Shown here piece after piece: positions 51,741 through 61,451 of a DNA stretch of 64,000 nt. Position numbers and translations under genes: made by a program. The DNA is taken from positions 52,055 to 116,054 of the forward strand of contig DEJJ01000028.1 in the NCBI GenBank assembly GCA_002353285.1, given 5' to 3'. Numbering within the stretch: position 1 is the stretch's first letter; each line of letters starts with the position of its first letter. This DNA comes from Porphyromonadaceae bacterium UBA2751. GTDB lineage: Bacteria > Bacteroidota > Bacteroidia > Bacteroidales > Muribaculaceae. A model generated the notes under the pieces. The model made no database searches. It worked only from the letters and a program-made list of their open reading frames with translations, and was not told where the DNA came from.

Positions 51741-54395
51741 TTAGAACTCCTGGCCAAGTACGAAATGGAAGTTGCTGCCTCCCTTGCGGCCATAGGCATC
51801 GGTGTCGAAACCATAACCCCAGTCAATACCCATCATGCCAATCATTGGCAAGTAGATGCGGGCGCCCACACCCACCGACCGCTTGAGGTCAAATGGATTG
51901 AACTTCTTAATACTTGTCCAGGCATTACCAGCCTCGGCAAAGATTAGAGGATAAATTGTAGCACTGGTTGAGAGCATCAATGGGAAGTGAAGCTCCACAA
52001 CATATCGGTTGTAGGCATAGCTTTCTTGTCCGTAAGGTGTGAAAGCACCATTCTCATAACCACGCAGTGCGATGGTCTCGGTGGCATAGGTGTAGCTACC
52101 ACTCATGCCGTCACCACCCACATAGAAGGTCTCGAATGGCGACTTCAGGTGCTTGTTCCAGCTGCCCAGCAGTCCAATGTCAGCACGAGTCATGAGCACG
52201 AGAGTCCAGCGACCATTAGGATCGGTGAGCGGAGTGTAGGTCTTAGCCTGGAATTTCAGTTTCCAGTACTCAATCCATCTATACAGGTCCTTCTTGGCAG
52301 CATCGGTTCCTGCCTCGCTCAGGGCCTTCCAGTCTTTCTTGCCAAAGAGGCTCGCAGGTGGAGTGGCGTGGAATGAGAGTGTGAACGAACTACCGCGACG
52401 GGTGTACAATGGGTTATCAATACTGTTGCGCGACAGTGTGAGACCCAGCACAATCGAGTTGCTCACACCATTCTTCATGTAGTACATGTATTCCCAGTTC
52501 TTAAGACTATACCACTGGTAACTCAGGTCAGCCATCAGGGTGAAGTAGTCGTCGGGCCACTTGAGTCGCTTTCCAAATCCCACGGTCACACCAGCCATCT
52601 GCAGATACTTGCCTGGGTCGTAAGCATTCTCATAGTAGCTACCACTACCATAATAAGGATTATTATAGCCATTATAACCATTATACATGCCGTTCATCAT
52701 GTAGTTATAGTAGTAGTTTTGATCCTGGGTGTTATAGAACGACGAGTTGATGCCAGTCGTGCGGCTGTAGAATGCCGACACCGACAGTGTGTTAGGACGC
52801 TTGCCACCAAACCATGGGTCAACAAACGACAGGCTGTAGGCCTGATAGTACTTCGCATTGGTCTGTGCACTAATCGAGAACGTCTGTCCATCACCCTGCG
52901 GGATGATACCCTTATAAGACGACGGATGGAATAGGTTCTTGATAGAGAAATTGGTGAACTTGAGGGTCACCTTACCAATGATACCTGTCTGTCCCCATCC
53001 TGCCGACACCTCAATCTGGTCGTTGGCTTTCGACTCAAGGTTCAAGATAATATCAACTGTTCCGTCCTCCTCGTTAGGCTCGGGGCGGATGTCCATCTTC
53101 TCGGGGTCGAAATGTCCTGTCTGAGCAATTTCACGAGCCGAGCGCACCAGATCTTCCTTGCTGAAGAGTTCTCCTGGGCGCACACGCAGCTCGCGGCGAA
53201 CCACCTTCTCATAGAGGCGGTCGTTACCATTGATCACAACCTTGTTGATTCTTGCCTGCTTACCCTCGTAGATGCGCATCTCAAGGTCGATAGAGTCGCC
53301 CTCGATTCTCGACTCAGTGGGAATCAGTTGGAAGAAGAGGTAGCCATTGTTCATGTACATGTTGGCCACAGCATCATCGTCCTCGGTGGTGCGCTTGTTG
53401 AGCAACTTTTGGTTATACACGTCGCCCTTCTCAATTCCAAGCACCTCGTTGAGCACAGCGGTGGGATATACGGTGTTACCCACCCAGTTGATATTGGAGA
53501 TGTAATATTTCTTGCCCTCTTCAATCTTGAGGTAGATGTCCACATGCTTGTCGTCATAGGTAGCAACACTATCCCACACGATAACAGCATCGCGGTAGCC
53601 ATTTTCGTTATACTTGTCAATAATGCGCTGCTTGTCCTCCTCATAGTCGGTGCGCACAAACTTCTTCTGGCTAAACCACTTGAGCACATTAAAGAATCCG
53701 CTTTCGTTTGTCTTCTTCATCGTGCGCTTAATCTTGCTGTCGCTAAGCACCTCATTGCCCTCAATGTATATCTTGTGCACATTAATCTTCTCGTTCTTGT
53801 TGACCACGATGTCTACAATCACCTCATTCTGCTTGCTCAGGTCTTCCTGCTGCTGCACTTTGCACGATGCCTTCTCAAAGCCCTTGCCAGCGTAATATTT
53901 CTCAATAATCTGCTCTATGCGATTAGCAATATTAGGCGTGATTTGGCTACCCACTAGATTGCCCAGGCGCTCGCTGATATCCTTTTGCTCTCCCTTTTTC
54001 ATGCCCACGTAGTTAACCTTTGAGATGCGAGGTTGCTGCCGGAGCACAAACTCGAGCCATGCCTTGCTTCCGTAGATTTTCTCTACCTTGATCTGCACTT
54101 TTGAGAACAACCCCTGACGCCAGAATCGTTTGGCTGCGTTCTTTAGTTCACCACCAGGAATGTCGATGCGCTGACCCACCGAGAGCCCCGAATAACCAAT
54201 GATTATGTAGTCCTCATAGTTATCCACGCCGCTCACTTTAATTCCGGCAATCTCATATTTCGTGGGGGTACCATTAAACACCAACTTGGGATTGAAGATG
54301 GTGTCGTTCACAGTGTAAGATTCCTGGGCCATCATTACCGAAGCACCCACTAACATTAATGAGATGATAATAAAAAATTGCTTAATATATCGCAT
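51741..54395 (-). CDS. bamA: outer-membrane protein assembly factor BamA
   Basis: 884 residues from the ATG at 54395 (MRYIKQFFIIISLMLVGASVMMAQ signal); an in-frame extension to 54455 overlaps uppS and is rejected. Five POTRA domains (about 45-430; for example YFISNINWVGNTVYPTAVL and ARINKVVINGNDRLYEKVV) precede a 16-strand barrel (about 440-884). Its conserved segment (YFISNINW to IRGYEN-like LRGYENG) and terminal Phe (LGQEF) are seen. A Gly/Tyr/Asn-rich loop (about 570-600, YNGYNGYNNPYYG) is unusual. It inserts beta-barrels into the outer membrane. It sits between uppS and ompH. Confidence 0.95.
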   Translation of the reverse strand: MRYIKQFFIIISLMLVGASVMMAQESYTVNDTIFNPKLVFNGTPTKYEIAGIKVSGVDNYEDYIIIGYSGLSVGQRIDIPGGELKNAAKRFWRQGLFSKVQIKVEKIYGSKAWLEFVLRQQPRISKVNYVGMKKGEQKDISERLGNLVGSQITPNIANRIEQIIEKYYAGKGFEKASCKVQQQEDLSKQNEVIVDIVVNKNEKINVHKIYIEGNEVLSDSKIKRTMKKTNESGFFNVLKWFSQKKFVRTDYEEDKQRIIDKYNENGYRDAVIVWDSVATYDDKHVDIYLKIEEGKKYYISNINWVGNTVYPTAVLNEVLGIEKGDVYNQKLLNKRTTEDDDAVANMYMNNGYLFFQLIPTESRIEGDSIDLEMRIYEGKQARINKVVINGNDRLYEKVVRRELRVRPGELFSKEDLVRSAREIAQTGHFDPEKMDIRPEPNEEDGTVDIILNLESKANDQIEVSAGWGQTGIIGKVTLKFTNFSIKNLFHPSSYKGIIPQGDGQTFSISAQTNAKYYQAYSLSFVDPWFGGKRPNTLSVSAFYSRTTGINSSFYNTQDQNYYYNYMMNGMYNGYNGYNNPYYGSGSYYENAYDPGKYLQMAGVTVGFGKRLKWPDDYFTLMADLSYQWYSLKNWEYMYYMKNGVSNSIVLGLTLSRNSIDNPLYTRRGSSFTLSFHATPPASLFGKKDWKALSEAGTDAAKKDLYRWIEYWKLKFQAKTYTPLTDPNGRWTLVLMTRADIGLLGSWNKHLKSPFETFYVGGDGMSGSYTYATETIALRGYENGAFTPYGQESYAYNRYVVELHFPLMLSTSATIYPLIFAEAGNAWTSIKKFNPFDLKRSVGVGARIYLPMIGMMGIDWGYGFDTDAYGRKGGSNFHFVLGQEF

Positions 54396-54405
54396 AGTGT
54401 ATATT

Positions 54406-55155
54406 TTACTCGGTTTCGCTAATTTGTTCACTGGTTTTGCCAAAACGGCGCTCACGCCCCTGGAAGTTGACTATAGCTTCACAAAAGTCTTCCTTGGTGA
54501 AGTCAGGCCAGTACTTAGGCGTGAAATAAAGCTCGCTGTAGGCAATCTGCCACAACAGGAAATTGCTGATGCGCTCGTCGCCCGCAGTGCGGATGAGCAA
54601 GTCGGGGTCGGGCATGTTGCAAGTGGCAAGAGCACCGCTAAGCATCTCATCATCAATTGCCTCGGGGCTAATCTCACCTTTGGCAACCTGGGCGGCAAGC
54701 TTGCGGCATGCCTCCACAATCTCCCAGCGAGCCGAGTAGCTAAGTGCCAGGCACAGCACCAGGCCAGTGCAATGTGACGTGTCCTCTATGCACTTCATCA
54801 ACCGCTCGCGGGCAAACTGTGGCATGCGCGCCATGTTGCCAATGGCCGTCAGCCGCACGTTATTCTTAATCAAGTCGGGGGTCTGCTGCTCAATCGACAC
54901 CACAATCAGGTTCATGAGAGCATCCACCTCGTCCTGAGGCCGGTTCCAGTTCTCGGTCGAGAAGGTGTAGAGCGTGAGGTAACCGATGCCAAGCTCGCTT
55001 GCAATCTCAGTAATCTGGCGCACTGTTGTCACTCCGTTCTCATGGCCTATCGACCGCAAGAACCCGTGCTCCTTAGCCCATCGCCCATTACCATCCATGA
55101 TGATGGCAACGTGCTTTGGAAGCCTGTCCTTATCTATCTTCTCAATCCAAGACAT
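54406..55155 (-). CDS. uppS: undecaprenyl diphosphate synthase (isoprenyl transferase)
   Basis: 249 residues. cis-Prenyltransferase motifs: [17 protein letters not shown] (catalytic Asp21), [49 protein letters not shown] and the C-terminal FQGRERRFG. It makes the C55 lipid carrier for peptidoglycan and O-antigen. It is 10 bp before bamA and 64 bp after the DUF6089 gene, the conserved Bacteroidetes order. Confidence 0.97.
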   Translation of the reverse strand: MSWIEKIDKDRLPKHVAIIMDGNGRWAKEHGFLRSIGHENGVTTVRQITEIASELGIGYLTLYTFSTENWNRPQDEVDALMNLIVVSIEQQTPDLIKNNVRLTAIGNMARMPQFARERLMKCIEDTSHCTGLVLCLALSYSARWEIVEACRKLAAQVAKGEISPEAIDDEMLSGALATCNMPDPDLLIRTAGDERISNFLLWQIAYSELYFTPKYWPDFTKEDFCEAIVNFQGRERRFGKTSEQISETE

Positions 55156-55219
55156 GATATTATTGTTTGTATAAATTGTGTGTATCTATATTCGTTAAAT
55201 AACTAATTTCTCTCTCTTC

Positions 55220-55888
55220 TCACTCAATGTAATGACACTTCACGCATCGCTTGCTGAACTCATAGGTCACAGTGAACATGCCCACCGAGTACCAGTCTGT
55301 GTTCTTGGCAAACCCATGATTGTAACCATAGTTGTCGGTAATGCCATCAACCTTGTCGCTGAACGACTTACGCATCGTGAACTCAAACCCTATGTTCAAG
55401 CGATCCTTAACACGAAACTTCACTCCGGCTCCCAGCGGCAGCACTGCGCCTAAGCTCGTCTTTCCATTGGCAAACGACAATTCCATGCCCAATCCTGCTA
55501 CCATATATGGAGTGATGCGCTTGTAGTTCTTGTAGCGAGCGCCCTCGCCAAAGTGGAAGAAATTAAACTCCACCTGACCTCCAAAGTCAACCACATGAGC
55601 GTTAAACTTGTATTGTGCATCGTGAGGAAACTTCGACTCAATGTTCTTGCTGTCGCCAGCAAGGTTCACATAGAGCAGATTTCCCTTAAAAGCCCACCGA
55701 GTGTTCAGGTTATAACGGAATATGCCACCACCTGCCACACGCGGCATGCGATACATGTTGCTTGTGCTCACATCTCCAAGGTAACCAGTGATGCCTAATG
55801 CAGCGCCCACCTCGTAACGGTAGTCCTGGCACCATGCATCAATGGCGGCCACAAGCATCAACGTCAATATTGCTATTCTCTTTACCAT
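55220..55888 (-). CDS. DUF6089-type outer-membrane beta-barrel protein
   Basis: 222 residues from the ATG at 55888 (MVKRIAILTLMLVAAIDAWCQ signal peptide); an upstream in-frame ATG adds six residues. The mature protein is a small barrel with alternating strands: RYEVGAALGITGYLGDVS, ITPYMVAGLGMELSF, LPLGAGVKFRVKDRLNIGFEF. It ends with paired Cys (RCVKCHY). The DUF6089 family regularly precedes uppS and bamA in Bacteroidetes; function unknown but probably an OM protein. Confidence 0.85.
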   Translation of the reverse strand: MVKRIAILTLMLVAAIDAWCQDYRYEVGAALGITGYLGDVSTSNMYRMPRVAGGGIFRYNLNTRWAFKGNLLYVNLAGDSKNIESKFPHDAQYKFNAHVVDFGGQVEFNFFHFGEGARYKNYKRITPYMVAGLGMELSFANGKTSLGAVLPLGAGVKFRVKDRLNIGFEFTMRKSFSDKVDGITDNYGYNHGFAKNTDWYSVGMFTVTYEFSKRCVKCHYIE

Positions 55889-55990
55889 GTTATCACGACA
55901 TTTCATGTGATCAATACTTATTAAAGAAAACGCAATATTGCCGCCAAAAAGTATATTTCAACCAAGCAACACATAATTTATTAAGCATTT

Positions 55991-57487
55991 TTAGAACACT
56001 GGCTTGAAGGTCAACCCCGACAGCACACCTTCCCACACGCTGCCCAAAGCTTTCTCATCAGCACCATAGCCACCAAAGAGGTAGATGTAAGGGCATTGCC
56101 ATTCGGTCACATCAGTCACGTGACCAGGATTGTAGCTAAGAAGCATAGGACCACCAGCACCTACCATGCGCTCATGAGTGAACACCTGCGCACCATAGAA
56201 GGCTGGCATGTGACTCGGCTGCTGAACACCACTCTCGCCCTTGCTCCAGTTGATACCCTGGTTGCGAGACACGTAGCTCGTCATGTTCATCGACCCATCG
56301 CTCAACCTGCCACCCATCACCATCCAGGTAACTCTCTTGGTCGGCGATGCACTACTCGACGATCTCACCATCGTGTAATAAGCCAGCAGCACAGGCTCAA
56401 CCAGCTCAGGAAGCACATTGTCATTATTGATGCACGCCCAGTGCTCTCCATCGTAGCCCCACACCAGGTTGCTCAGCGAGCCATCGGCCAGCACGCCGCC
56501 AGCCATCATCGCCTGCTGGCTGCCAGTCCAACCATTGCTCGCCAGCACCAGCGAGCTCATCCCCATCACAGGGAACTTGTCGCTAACGGTTGTGCGCACA
56601 AAGTGCGAACGCTGTGGGTACTCATCATGTATCCACAGCCCATCACTGTTAATCACACCCAGCACACGGTCGTCGTAGCCACCCACAATCCAGTGCCATG
56701 CCACGCCACAATCTGTCCAGTGCTCACCCTTATCGGTGCTACTGAACAACTCTCCATTCACGTCAAGCATGTAAAGCGCATTGGCTGTGGCAGTAAGGCT
56801 CTCCACCTGAGGCTCAAATGGCAACAAAATCTCACTCTCATCCCATTCTCCCACACCAGGATCAGCACAGCTGCTCAGCATCAAGCCACCATCACCCTTC
56901 GTCAGGCACAGGTACTCATCACCCAGCAGCACAGTCTTCGATGCCACCAGCCCAGCTTGCACACCAGGCAAGTTGCGACGCCTCGACTCATTCCACAGCA
57001 GCGTGTCAACATCCATTTTGTGAACATTAACCTTCACCTTGTAGCTGCCCACGTGCATCCCATCACCCGAAGTGATGCGCAACGTCACATCGCCAGTGAA
57101 GTCAATCGAGTCAGTACTCGAACTCGTGTACACAATCGTCGTGTCACCAAGCCTTGAACCATTACTGATCACAATCTCTCGCAGTGAAACATTGCTAGCA
57201 CAAGTAATGCTCGCAAGCAGCGCATTCACGCGAGTGCCTCGTGGCAGCGAGTCTGCATTATAAATCACACCTCGATCCTGGTCAATAGTAAACTTCACCG
57301 AGTCGAGATTATTCAATATCTTGGAATTAGCCTTCAGGCCAAACGACGACACCAGCGTGCTCGTTCTAGAGTTCACACTGTAGCTCGTGTCAGTTGTCGT
57401 TGACGGCTCGTCCTTCTTGTTACACGACCCCAAGCTCATGGCGCCAACCAGAGCTAACATCAAGTATATCGAGATATATCTTTTCAT
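55991..57487 (-). CDS. DUF6242-type lipoprotein
   Basis: 498 residues from the ATG at 57487; the -7 box at 57512-57520 excludes the TTG start at 57508. Lipobox LGSC (MKRYISIYLMLALVGAMSLGSC) predicts a surface or periplasmic lipoprotein. The N-terminal half (about 30-165) has an immunoglobulin-like pattern; the C-terminal half looks like a BNR/sialidase-type propeller (SSTDKGEHWTDCG, SRNQGINWSKGESGV, VWGYDGEHW). No catalytic residues were recognised. Ligand unknown. Confidence 0.8.
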   Translation of the reverse strand: MKRYISIYLMLALVGAMSLGSCNKKDEPSTTTDTSYSVNSRTSTLVSSFGLKANSKILNNLDSVKFTIDQDRGVIYNADSLPRGTRVNALLASITCASNVSLREIVISNGSRLGDTTIVYTSSSTDSIDFTGDVTLRITSGDGMHVGSYKVKVNVHKMDVDTLLWNESRRRNLPGVQAGLVASKTVLLGDEYLCLTKGDGGLMLSSCADPGVGEWDESEILLPFEPQVESLTATANALYMLDVNGELFSSTDKGEHWTDCGVAWHWIVGGYDDRVLGVINSDGLWIHDEYPQRSHFVRTTVSDKFPVMGMSSLVLASNGWTGSQQAMMAGGVLADGSLSNLVWGYDGEHWACINNDNVLPELVEPVLLAYYTMVRSSSSASPTKRVTWMVMGGRLSDGSMNMTSYVSRNQGINWSKGESGVQQPSHMPAFYGAQVFTHERMVGAGGPMLLSYNPGHVTDVTEWQCPYIYLFGGYGADEKALGSVWEGVLSGLTFKPVF

Positions 57488-57511
57488 TTTCTTACTTAAA
57501 AAAAACAACTT

Positions 57512-57520
57512 GCAAAAATA
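57512..57520 (-). promoter_or_regulatory. -7 box TATTTTTGC for the DUF6242 gene
   Basis: Minus-strand consensus box 25 bp before the chosen ATG. Confidence 0.5.
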
Positions 57521-58006
57521 ATATTATTATAACAATCAACCCACATCAATTAAGATATTAAAAGGCAAAAAACGCATTTTTTACACCTTTTTAACGCACT
57601 CACATCATAGCGGGTTATAGTTTTCTTGAGGTTTCCTATTGGAAGGATAAGAAAACGACTATCTTTACATGAATTAGGCAGCAATAACTTGCCAAGTTTT
57701 GATTATGTTATTTTTCGGGCAACAACACAAATAATCATCATCAAAATCCCAAGTGCATCAGCCGCCACTAAACCACTATCAATCAAGCACCTACCACCAG
57801 CCACAGGCAACATCCAGCATAGCGCCGCACCATGGCCGCAAGCCACCCATCCTCCTCATTCTCAACCACTTCCACACAACAGTACCCTCCACGAAAATAA
57901 TATTGTTTTCCAAGCCCACCTTTACTACCTTTATCTCCAAAAAAACACTTAACCATTAAAACACTCTTTTTTACCATCATGACACTCACAATTCTATCAA
58001 ATATAC

Positions 58007-58112
58007 CTGAGTCACTTGAGTCACCTGAGTCACTTGAGTCACCTGAGTCACCTGAGTCACTTGAGTCACTTGAGTCACCTGAGTCACCTGAGTCAGCGGA
58101 GCCAAGCGAGTC
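58007..58112. repeat. tandem 9-mer CTGAGTCAC/TTGAGTCAC, about 10 copies
   Basis: Ten consecutive 9-bp units differing only by C or T at the first base, from 58007 to about 58096, followed by diverged GGAGCCAAGCGAGTCA. Each unit contains the near-palindrome TGAGTCA. Confidence 0.88.
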
Positions 58113-58172
58113 AATTGTCCTTAAAAACCACAAGCCGCAAGGCTACAAAAAATGTCATTAATCGATTTGCCC

Positions 58173-58197
58173 GATTCCAGTGATTCCAGTGATTCCA
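58173..58197. repeat. GATTCCAGT repeats (same word as at 36398)
   Basis: GATTCCAGT, GATTCCAGT, GATTCCA in tandem; the same 9-mer family lies upstream of rmuC about 21.8 kb away. Confidence 0.75.
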
Positions 58198-58308
58198 TCA
58201 TCCATAACAGTAAAAATCAAAAATAGTCGCCCTACAATTGTAGCGCCACCAGTTTTTATGGTGCACCAGCATTTTTCGAATAGCACCCACAAAAAATCGT
58301 GCTGAAAA

Positions 58309-58340
58309 TTTGCCTCTTAACACGGCTTGCACTAACTTTG
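58309..58340 (+). promoter_or_regulatory. promoter of the GYF_2-TPM-GYF_2 operon
   Basis: TTTG (58309-58312), 20 bp, TAACTTTG (58333-58340); ATG at 58362, a leader of about 15 nt. Confidence 0.75.
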
Positions 58341-58361
58341 TAAAAAATTAAACTATTATCA

Positions 58362-59159
58362 ATGGACTACTACATTTCAAGAAACGACGGCAAGTACTAT
58401 GGGCCTTTCCCTAAAGACCAATTGATTGCCAATGGGCTTGACCTCAACACCATGGTATGGCGTGAGGGACTGCCGGCTTGGACCCAAGCCAACATGTTGC
58501 CCGAGCTCAGCGACATCATTGGCGATGTGCCACCGCCCATGGAGATGACCATCCAGCCAAGCAAGGAGGTGCAGCAACCAGCCACGAGCCAATCGCACAA
58601 CACCGAAGCCGAGTTGCAGCAACACCTCGAGCAACTCAACCGCAAGAAAGCCGAGCTCAAAGCAAAACTCGAGCTAAAAAAAGCACAAGGTCAAGCAAAG
58701 GTGGCCCAAGCACGAGCTCAACAAATAGCCGAGCACAAAACCAAGATTGAATCCGAGCAAAAGGCTCAAAAAGAGACAGAGAAACAGGCCAAGAAAAAGA
58801 CCACTCTCAAGAGCAAAACAAAGACCAAGACAAAATATGACCACCCCGTGGCCACCTGGCACCAAGAGGCCATGTGGCTGTTGGCATTCGTCGTTATCCA
58901 TGCTTTAATGGCATTGCTTGGCTGGACCACATTCTCTTACCTGTACCTTGACATCTTGGGAGCCGCTCTCAGCATAACCGGCATTGCAACTGGCATCCAA
59001 ATCAAGAATCTCAACAATATCTCCTATAAGAAAAACAGTCCACAACGCCTCAAGGCCGAGAAACTGAGCACATTCAACGGCTACCTGGTCAGCGCCACAG
59101 CAGCCGCAGGATTTATTATAATCCTCATTCAGTCAGCGCATTACATCTACATCTGCTAA
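58362..59159 (+). CDS. GYF_2 (DUF4339) domain membrane protein, first copy
   Basis: 265 residues. An N-terminal GYF_2 domain (1-50: YYISRNDGKYYGPFPKDQL, then MVWREGLPAWTQA) is a predicted peptide-binding module. A Lys/Gln/Glu-rich coiled coil (about 82-155) ends in Lys/Thr repeats (KSKTKTKTK). Membrane segments follow at about 170-190, 192-212 and 240-260, with a conserved basic loop (LNNISYKKNSPQRLKAEKLSTFNGYL). It has no signal peptide, so the GYF_2 domain should face the cytosol. It heads an operon with the TPM-domain protein (14 bp) and a GYF_2 paralogue. Confidence 0.82.
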   Translation: MDYYISRNDGKYYGPFPKDQLIANGLDLNTMVWREGLPAWTQANMLPELSDIIGDVPPPMEMTIQPSKEVQQPATSQSHNTEAELQQHLEQLNRKKAELKAKLELKKAQGQAKVAQARAQQIAEHKTKIESEQKAQKETEKQAKKKTTLKSKTKTKTKYDHPVATWHQEAMWLLAFVVIHALMALLGWTTFSYLYLDILGAALSITGIATGIQIKNLNNISYKKNSPQRLKAEKLSTFNGYLVSATAAAGFIIILIQSAHYIYIC

Positions 59160-59173
59160 ATCCATCATCCCCA

Positions 59174-60016
59174 ATGAGAACTACTCGAAACCCACAAATC
59201 ATATCATTGCTGCTACTGGCCGTGCTGATTGCAGTCACAGCCTCTGCACAAGTGCCACCACGCCCAGCCAACGCTAACGAACTCGTCTATGACCACGCAC
59301 ACGTTATCGACTCGGCCAACCTTGCCGTGATCAACGACTCACTCAAGAACCTGTACCGCTACAACAAAACTCAAGTGGTGGTAATGACTGTCGAATCGCT
59401 CGAAGGAATGGACATCGAGGAATTCTGCCAGCAGGTGTTCCACGACTGGGGCATTGGCGACAAGAAGCTAAACAACGGTGTGCTCATCGTCATCAAGCCC
59501 AAGACTGAGCAGAGCAAGGGACAGGTGCGCATCCACACTGGCTATGGTGCCGAGGGTGCTTTGCCCGACCTGCTGTGCAAGATGATTGAAACCGACTCAA
59601 TGATTCCCGCCTTCAAAGTCAACGACTACGGGCTGGCAGTGCGCAAAGCCGTGAGCCTCATCACCCCTGCAATGAAGGGTGAATACCCTCAAGACGTTGC
59701 ACAATTCATGAAAGAGAAAAAAGAAGAGGAAGAGTCCAATGCGCGCACAGCGGTTATTATCTACGTTATCCTCTACCTCATTTTGTGTGGATTGATATGG
59801 TACATGTTCTTCATGCCCACCAAAAAGGACTGGTACTCGATAATGGCTTCACCACTGATTGCTGCCTCAGCAGGATCCTCACTCCGACGCTCAAGCAGCG
59901 GAGGCTGGAGTTCAGGCTCAAGTCGCAGCAGTTGGAGTTCAGGAAGCTCTAGCTCCAGCAGCTGGAGTTGGGGGGGCGGCTCCAGCGGCGGCGGTGGAGC
60001 AAGCAGCTCATGGTAA
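59174..60016 (+). CDS. TPM-domain protein with Gly/Ser-rich C-terminal tail
   Basis: 280 residues. Signal peptide (about 1-26), then a TPM domain (about 37-165: LVYDHAHVIDSANLAVIND, TQVVVMTVESLEG, DWGIGDKKLNNGVLIVI, IHTGYGAEGALPD), as in bacterial YgcG-like and plant TLP18.3 proteins. One membrane helix (about 193-213, IIYVILYLILCGLIWYMFF) is followed by PTKKDWYSIMASPL and a Ser/Gly/Trp-rich tail ending GGGSSGGGGASSSW. TPM domains have been linked to membrane-protein turnover or phosphatase activity, not settled in bacteria. The tail module recurs in the next protein. Confidence 0.86.
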   Translation: MRTTRNPQIISLLLLAVLIAVTASAQVPPRPANANELVYDHAHVIDSANLAVINDSLKNLYRYNKTQVVVMTVESLEGMDIEEFCQQVFHDWGIGDKKLNNGVLIVIKPKTEQSKGQVRIHTGYGAEGALPDLLCKMIETDSMIPAFKVNDYGLAVRKAVSLITPAMKGEYPQDVAQFMKEKKEEEESNARTAVIIYVILYLILCGLIWYMFFMPTKKDWYSIMASPLIAASAGSSLRRSSSGGWSSGSSRSSWSSGSSSSSSWSWGGGSSGGGGASSSW

Positions 60017-60044
60017 ATGACACTCTACACAAGCACAAAACAAC

Positions 60045-61046
60045 ATGGAATATTACATAGCCAACTACAATGGCAACACCTGTGGCCCATTCAAGGAGGA
60101 AGAACTGCTGGCTAATGGCCTAAGACCAAGCACACTAGTGTGGCGACAAGGCATGAGTCAATGGATGGCAGCCAGCTCAATGCCCGAGCTGGCCACACTT
60201 TTCACCACTCCCCCACCTCCTGGCAGCGACGAGCACACATCAGCCCTTGAGCGAGAAATCAAACAGGCCGAGCAAGAAATCGAACAACTTCGCCAGTCTG
60301 TCGAGCACCTGGAGCAAGACAGCATCGCCAATCTCGTGTGCCCACCTCTCAACACCCCCGACAAGACGCGCTACGACTTTCGGTGCCCCACATGGATCAA
60401 GGAGGCTGTAGTACTGCTCGCTTGCGTGGTCGTGCACCTCTTGCTTGGCATCACTGGAGCCACCACCTTCTTCTACATCTTCTTCGACATTGCTGGGTTA
60501 GCCATGTGCATAACCGCCATTGTTATTGGCTCTAAAATAAATAGCCTCAACAACGCATCCTTTGCTCAAGGCACACCCTCACGCGTGCAGGCCGACAAGC
60601 TGGCAAGCACCAACGGCTGGCTCGTGAGCATCGCCGCCATCGTGGGAGGCATCATCATCTTAGTGCAGTCGGGACTTGACATGTTTGGCGAAGGCATCGA
60701 GACTGGAGTTGTTTATACCATCCTGTATCTAATGGTGTTTGCAACGATATGGTTTCACTTTTTCCGACCTATTAAGGTCGACAACTACTCCCTAAAGACT
60801 TCACCCACATTGAAAGCCAACGCCAAGCTAAAGAAACTGCGAGAAGCCGACAAGCGACGATGGCAACGCGAGCTGAGGAGTCTGGGAGTGACCAAGGAGG
60901 ACATTGGCGACTGGGACGACACCGACGCCAGCTCCGATTGGGACGACACCGATTGGGACGACACCGACTGGGACAGCGGCAGCGACTACGATGACGACTG
61001 GGGCGGAGGCGACAGTGGCGGCGGAGGCTCCACCAGCGAATGGTAA
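60045..61046 (+). CDS. GYF_2 (DUF4339) domain membrane protein, second copy, with TPM-like tail
   Basis: 333 residues. GYF_2 domain (1-50: YYIANYNGNTCGPFKEEEL, then LVWRQGMSQWMAA), short coiled coil (63-92), and membrane segments matching the first copy (about 120-165 and 191-210; SFAQGTPSRVQADKLAST corresponds to its basic loop). Beyond that it has an extra helix (222-240) plus FFRPIKVDNYSLKTSP, closely resembling the TPM protein's YMFFMPTKKDWYSIMASP. An acidic DWDDTD repeat (about 289-310) follows, and the tail is GGGDSGGGGSTSEW. It therefore combines the GYF_2 body with the TPM-protein tail. Confidence 0.82.
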   Translation: MEYYIANYNGNTCGPFKEEELLANGLRPSTLVWRQGMSQWMAASSMPELATLFTTPPPPGSDEHTSALEREIKQAEQEIEQLRQSVEHLEQDSIANLVCPPLNTPDKTRYDFRCPTWIKEAVVLLACVVVHLLLGITGATTFFYIFFDIAGLAMCITAIVIGSKINSLNNASFAQGTPSRVQADKLASTNGWLVSIAAIVGGIIILVQSGLDMFGEGIETGVVYTILYLMVFATIWFHFFRPIKVDNYSLKTSPTLKANAKLKKLREADKRRWQRELRSLGVTKEDIGDWDDTDASSDWDDTDWDDTDWDSGSDYDDDWGGGDSGGGGSTSEW

Positions 61047-61087
61047 AGCGCCACAACCCACCAGGTTCTCCACCCATCAAGAAATAG

Positions 61088-61120
61088 CAAGGATCATTTT
61101 CGCCAAATGATCCTTGCTAA
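61088..61120. terminator. 14-bp hairpin after the GYF_2/TPM operon
   Basis: AGCAAGGATCATTT (61088-61101) pairs perfectly with AAATGATCCTTGCT (61107-61120) around a 5-nt loop. No strong T tract, but position fits termination. Confidence 0.6.
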
Positions 61121-61451
61121 GCATTCAATAGGTAATAATTTAATGTAAGGTAATAAAAGAATGTTTTGAGGTTTATTATAAATGCAAAGTTAATGCTTTC
61201 ATAAGATATGCAGTCTATAAAAATACGTGTTTTACAACACTTTTCTGCATTCAGTGTTTAATTAGAAAGTCTTACTAGTTATGCAATCCAATTGAAAGAT
61301 AACTTGTTACACTCGCATTCGCGACCATTAACAATACTGGCTATCTTAAAATTTATGCAAACGATTGCGAGTGCCTTTCCAAAAAAATCCAGAAGTCAAC
61401 CTCTGGACAGGAAAGCTCCAAATATTCTTCAATGACCTTGTCTTTTGCGCT

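Larger units (their letters stand above)
57521..58361. other. 840-bp gene-free region with repeats and the GYF_2/TPM promoter
   Basis: It contains a hairpin with arms GTTTTCTT (57620-57627) and AAGAAAAC (57649-57656), Pro/His-coding low-complexity sequence without a credible start, the GAGTCA array, GATTCCAGT repeats and the downstream promoter. The two open frames across the repeats are most likely by-products of 9-bp periodicity. Confidence 0.5.

Noticed and set aside
57783..58161. ORFs on both strands across the GAGTCA repeats (Asp-Ser-Gly and Pro-Glu-Ser repeats)
   Set aside because: 9-bp periodicity keeps any frame open; no credible start, promoter or family.
58007..58197. possible CRISPR array
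   Set aside because: Units are 9 bp without spacers, unlike 28-48 bp repeats with unique spacers.
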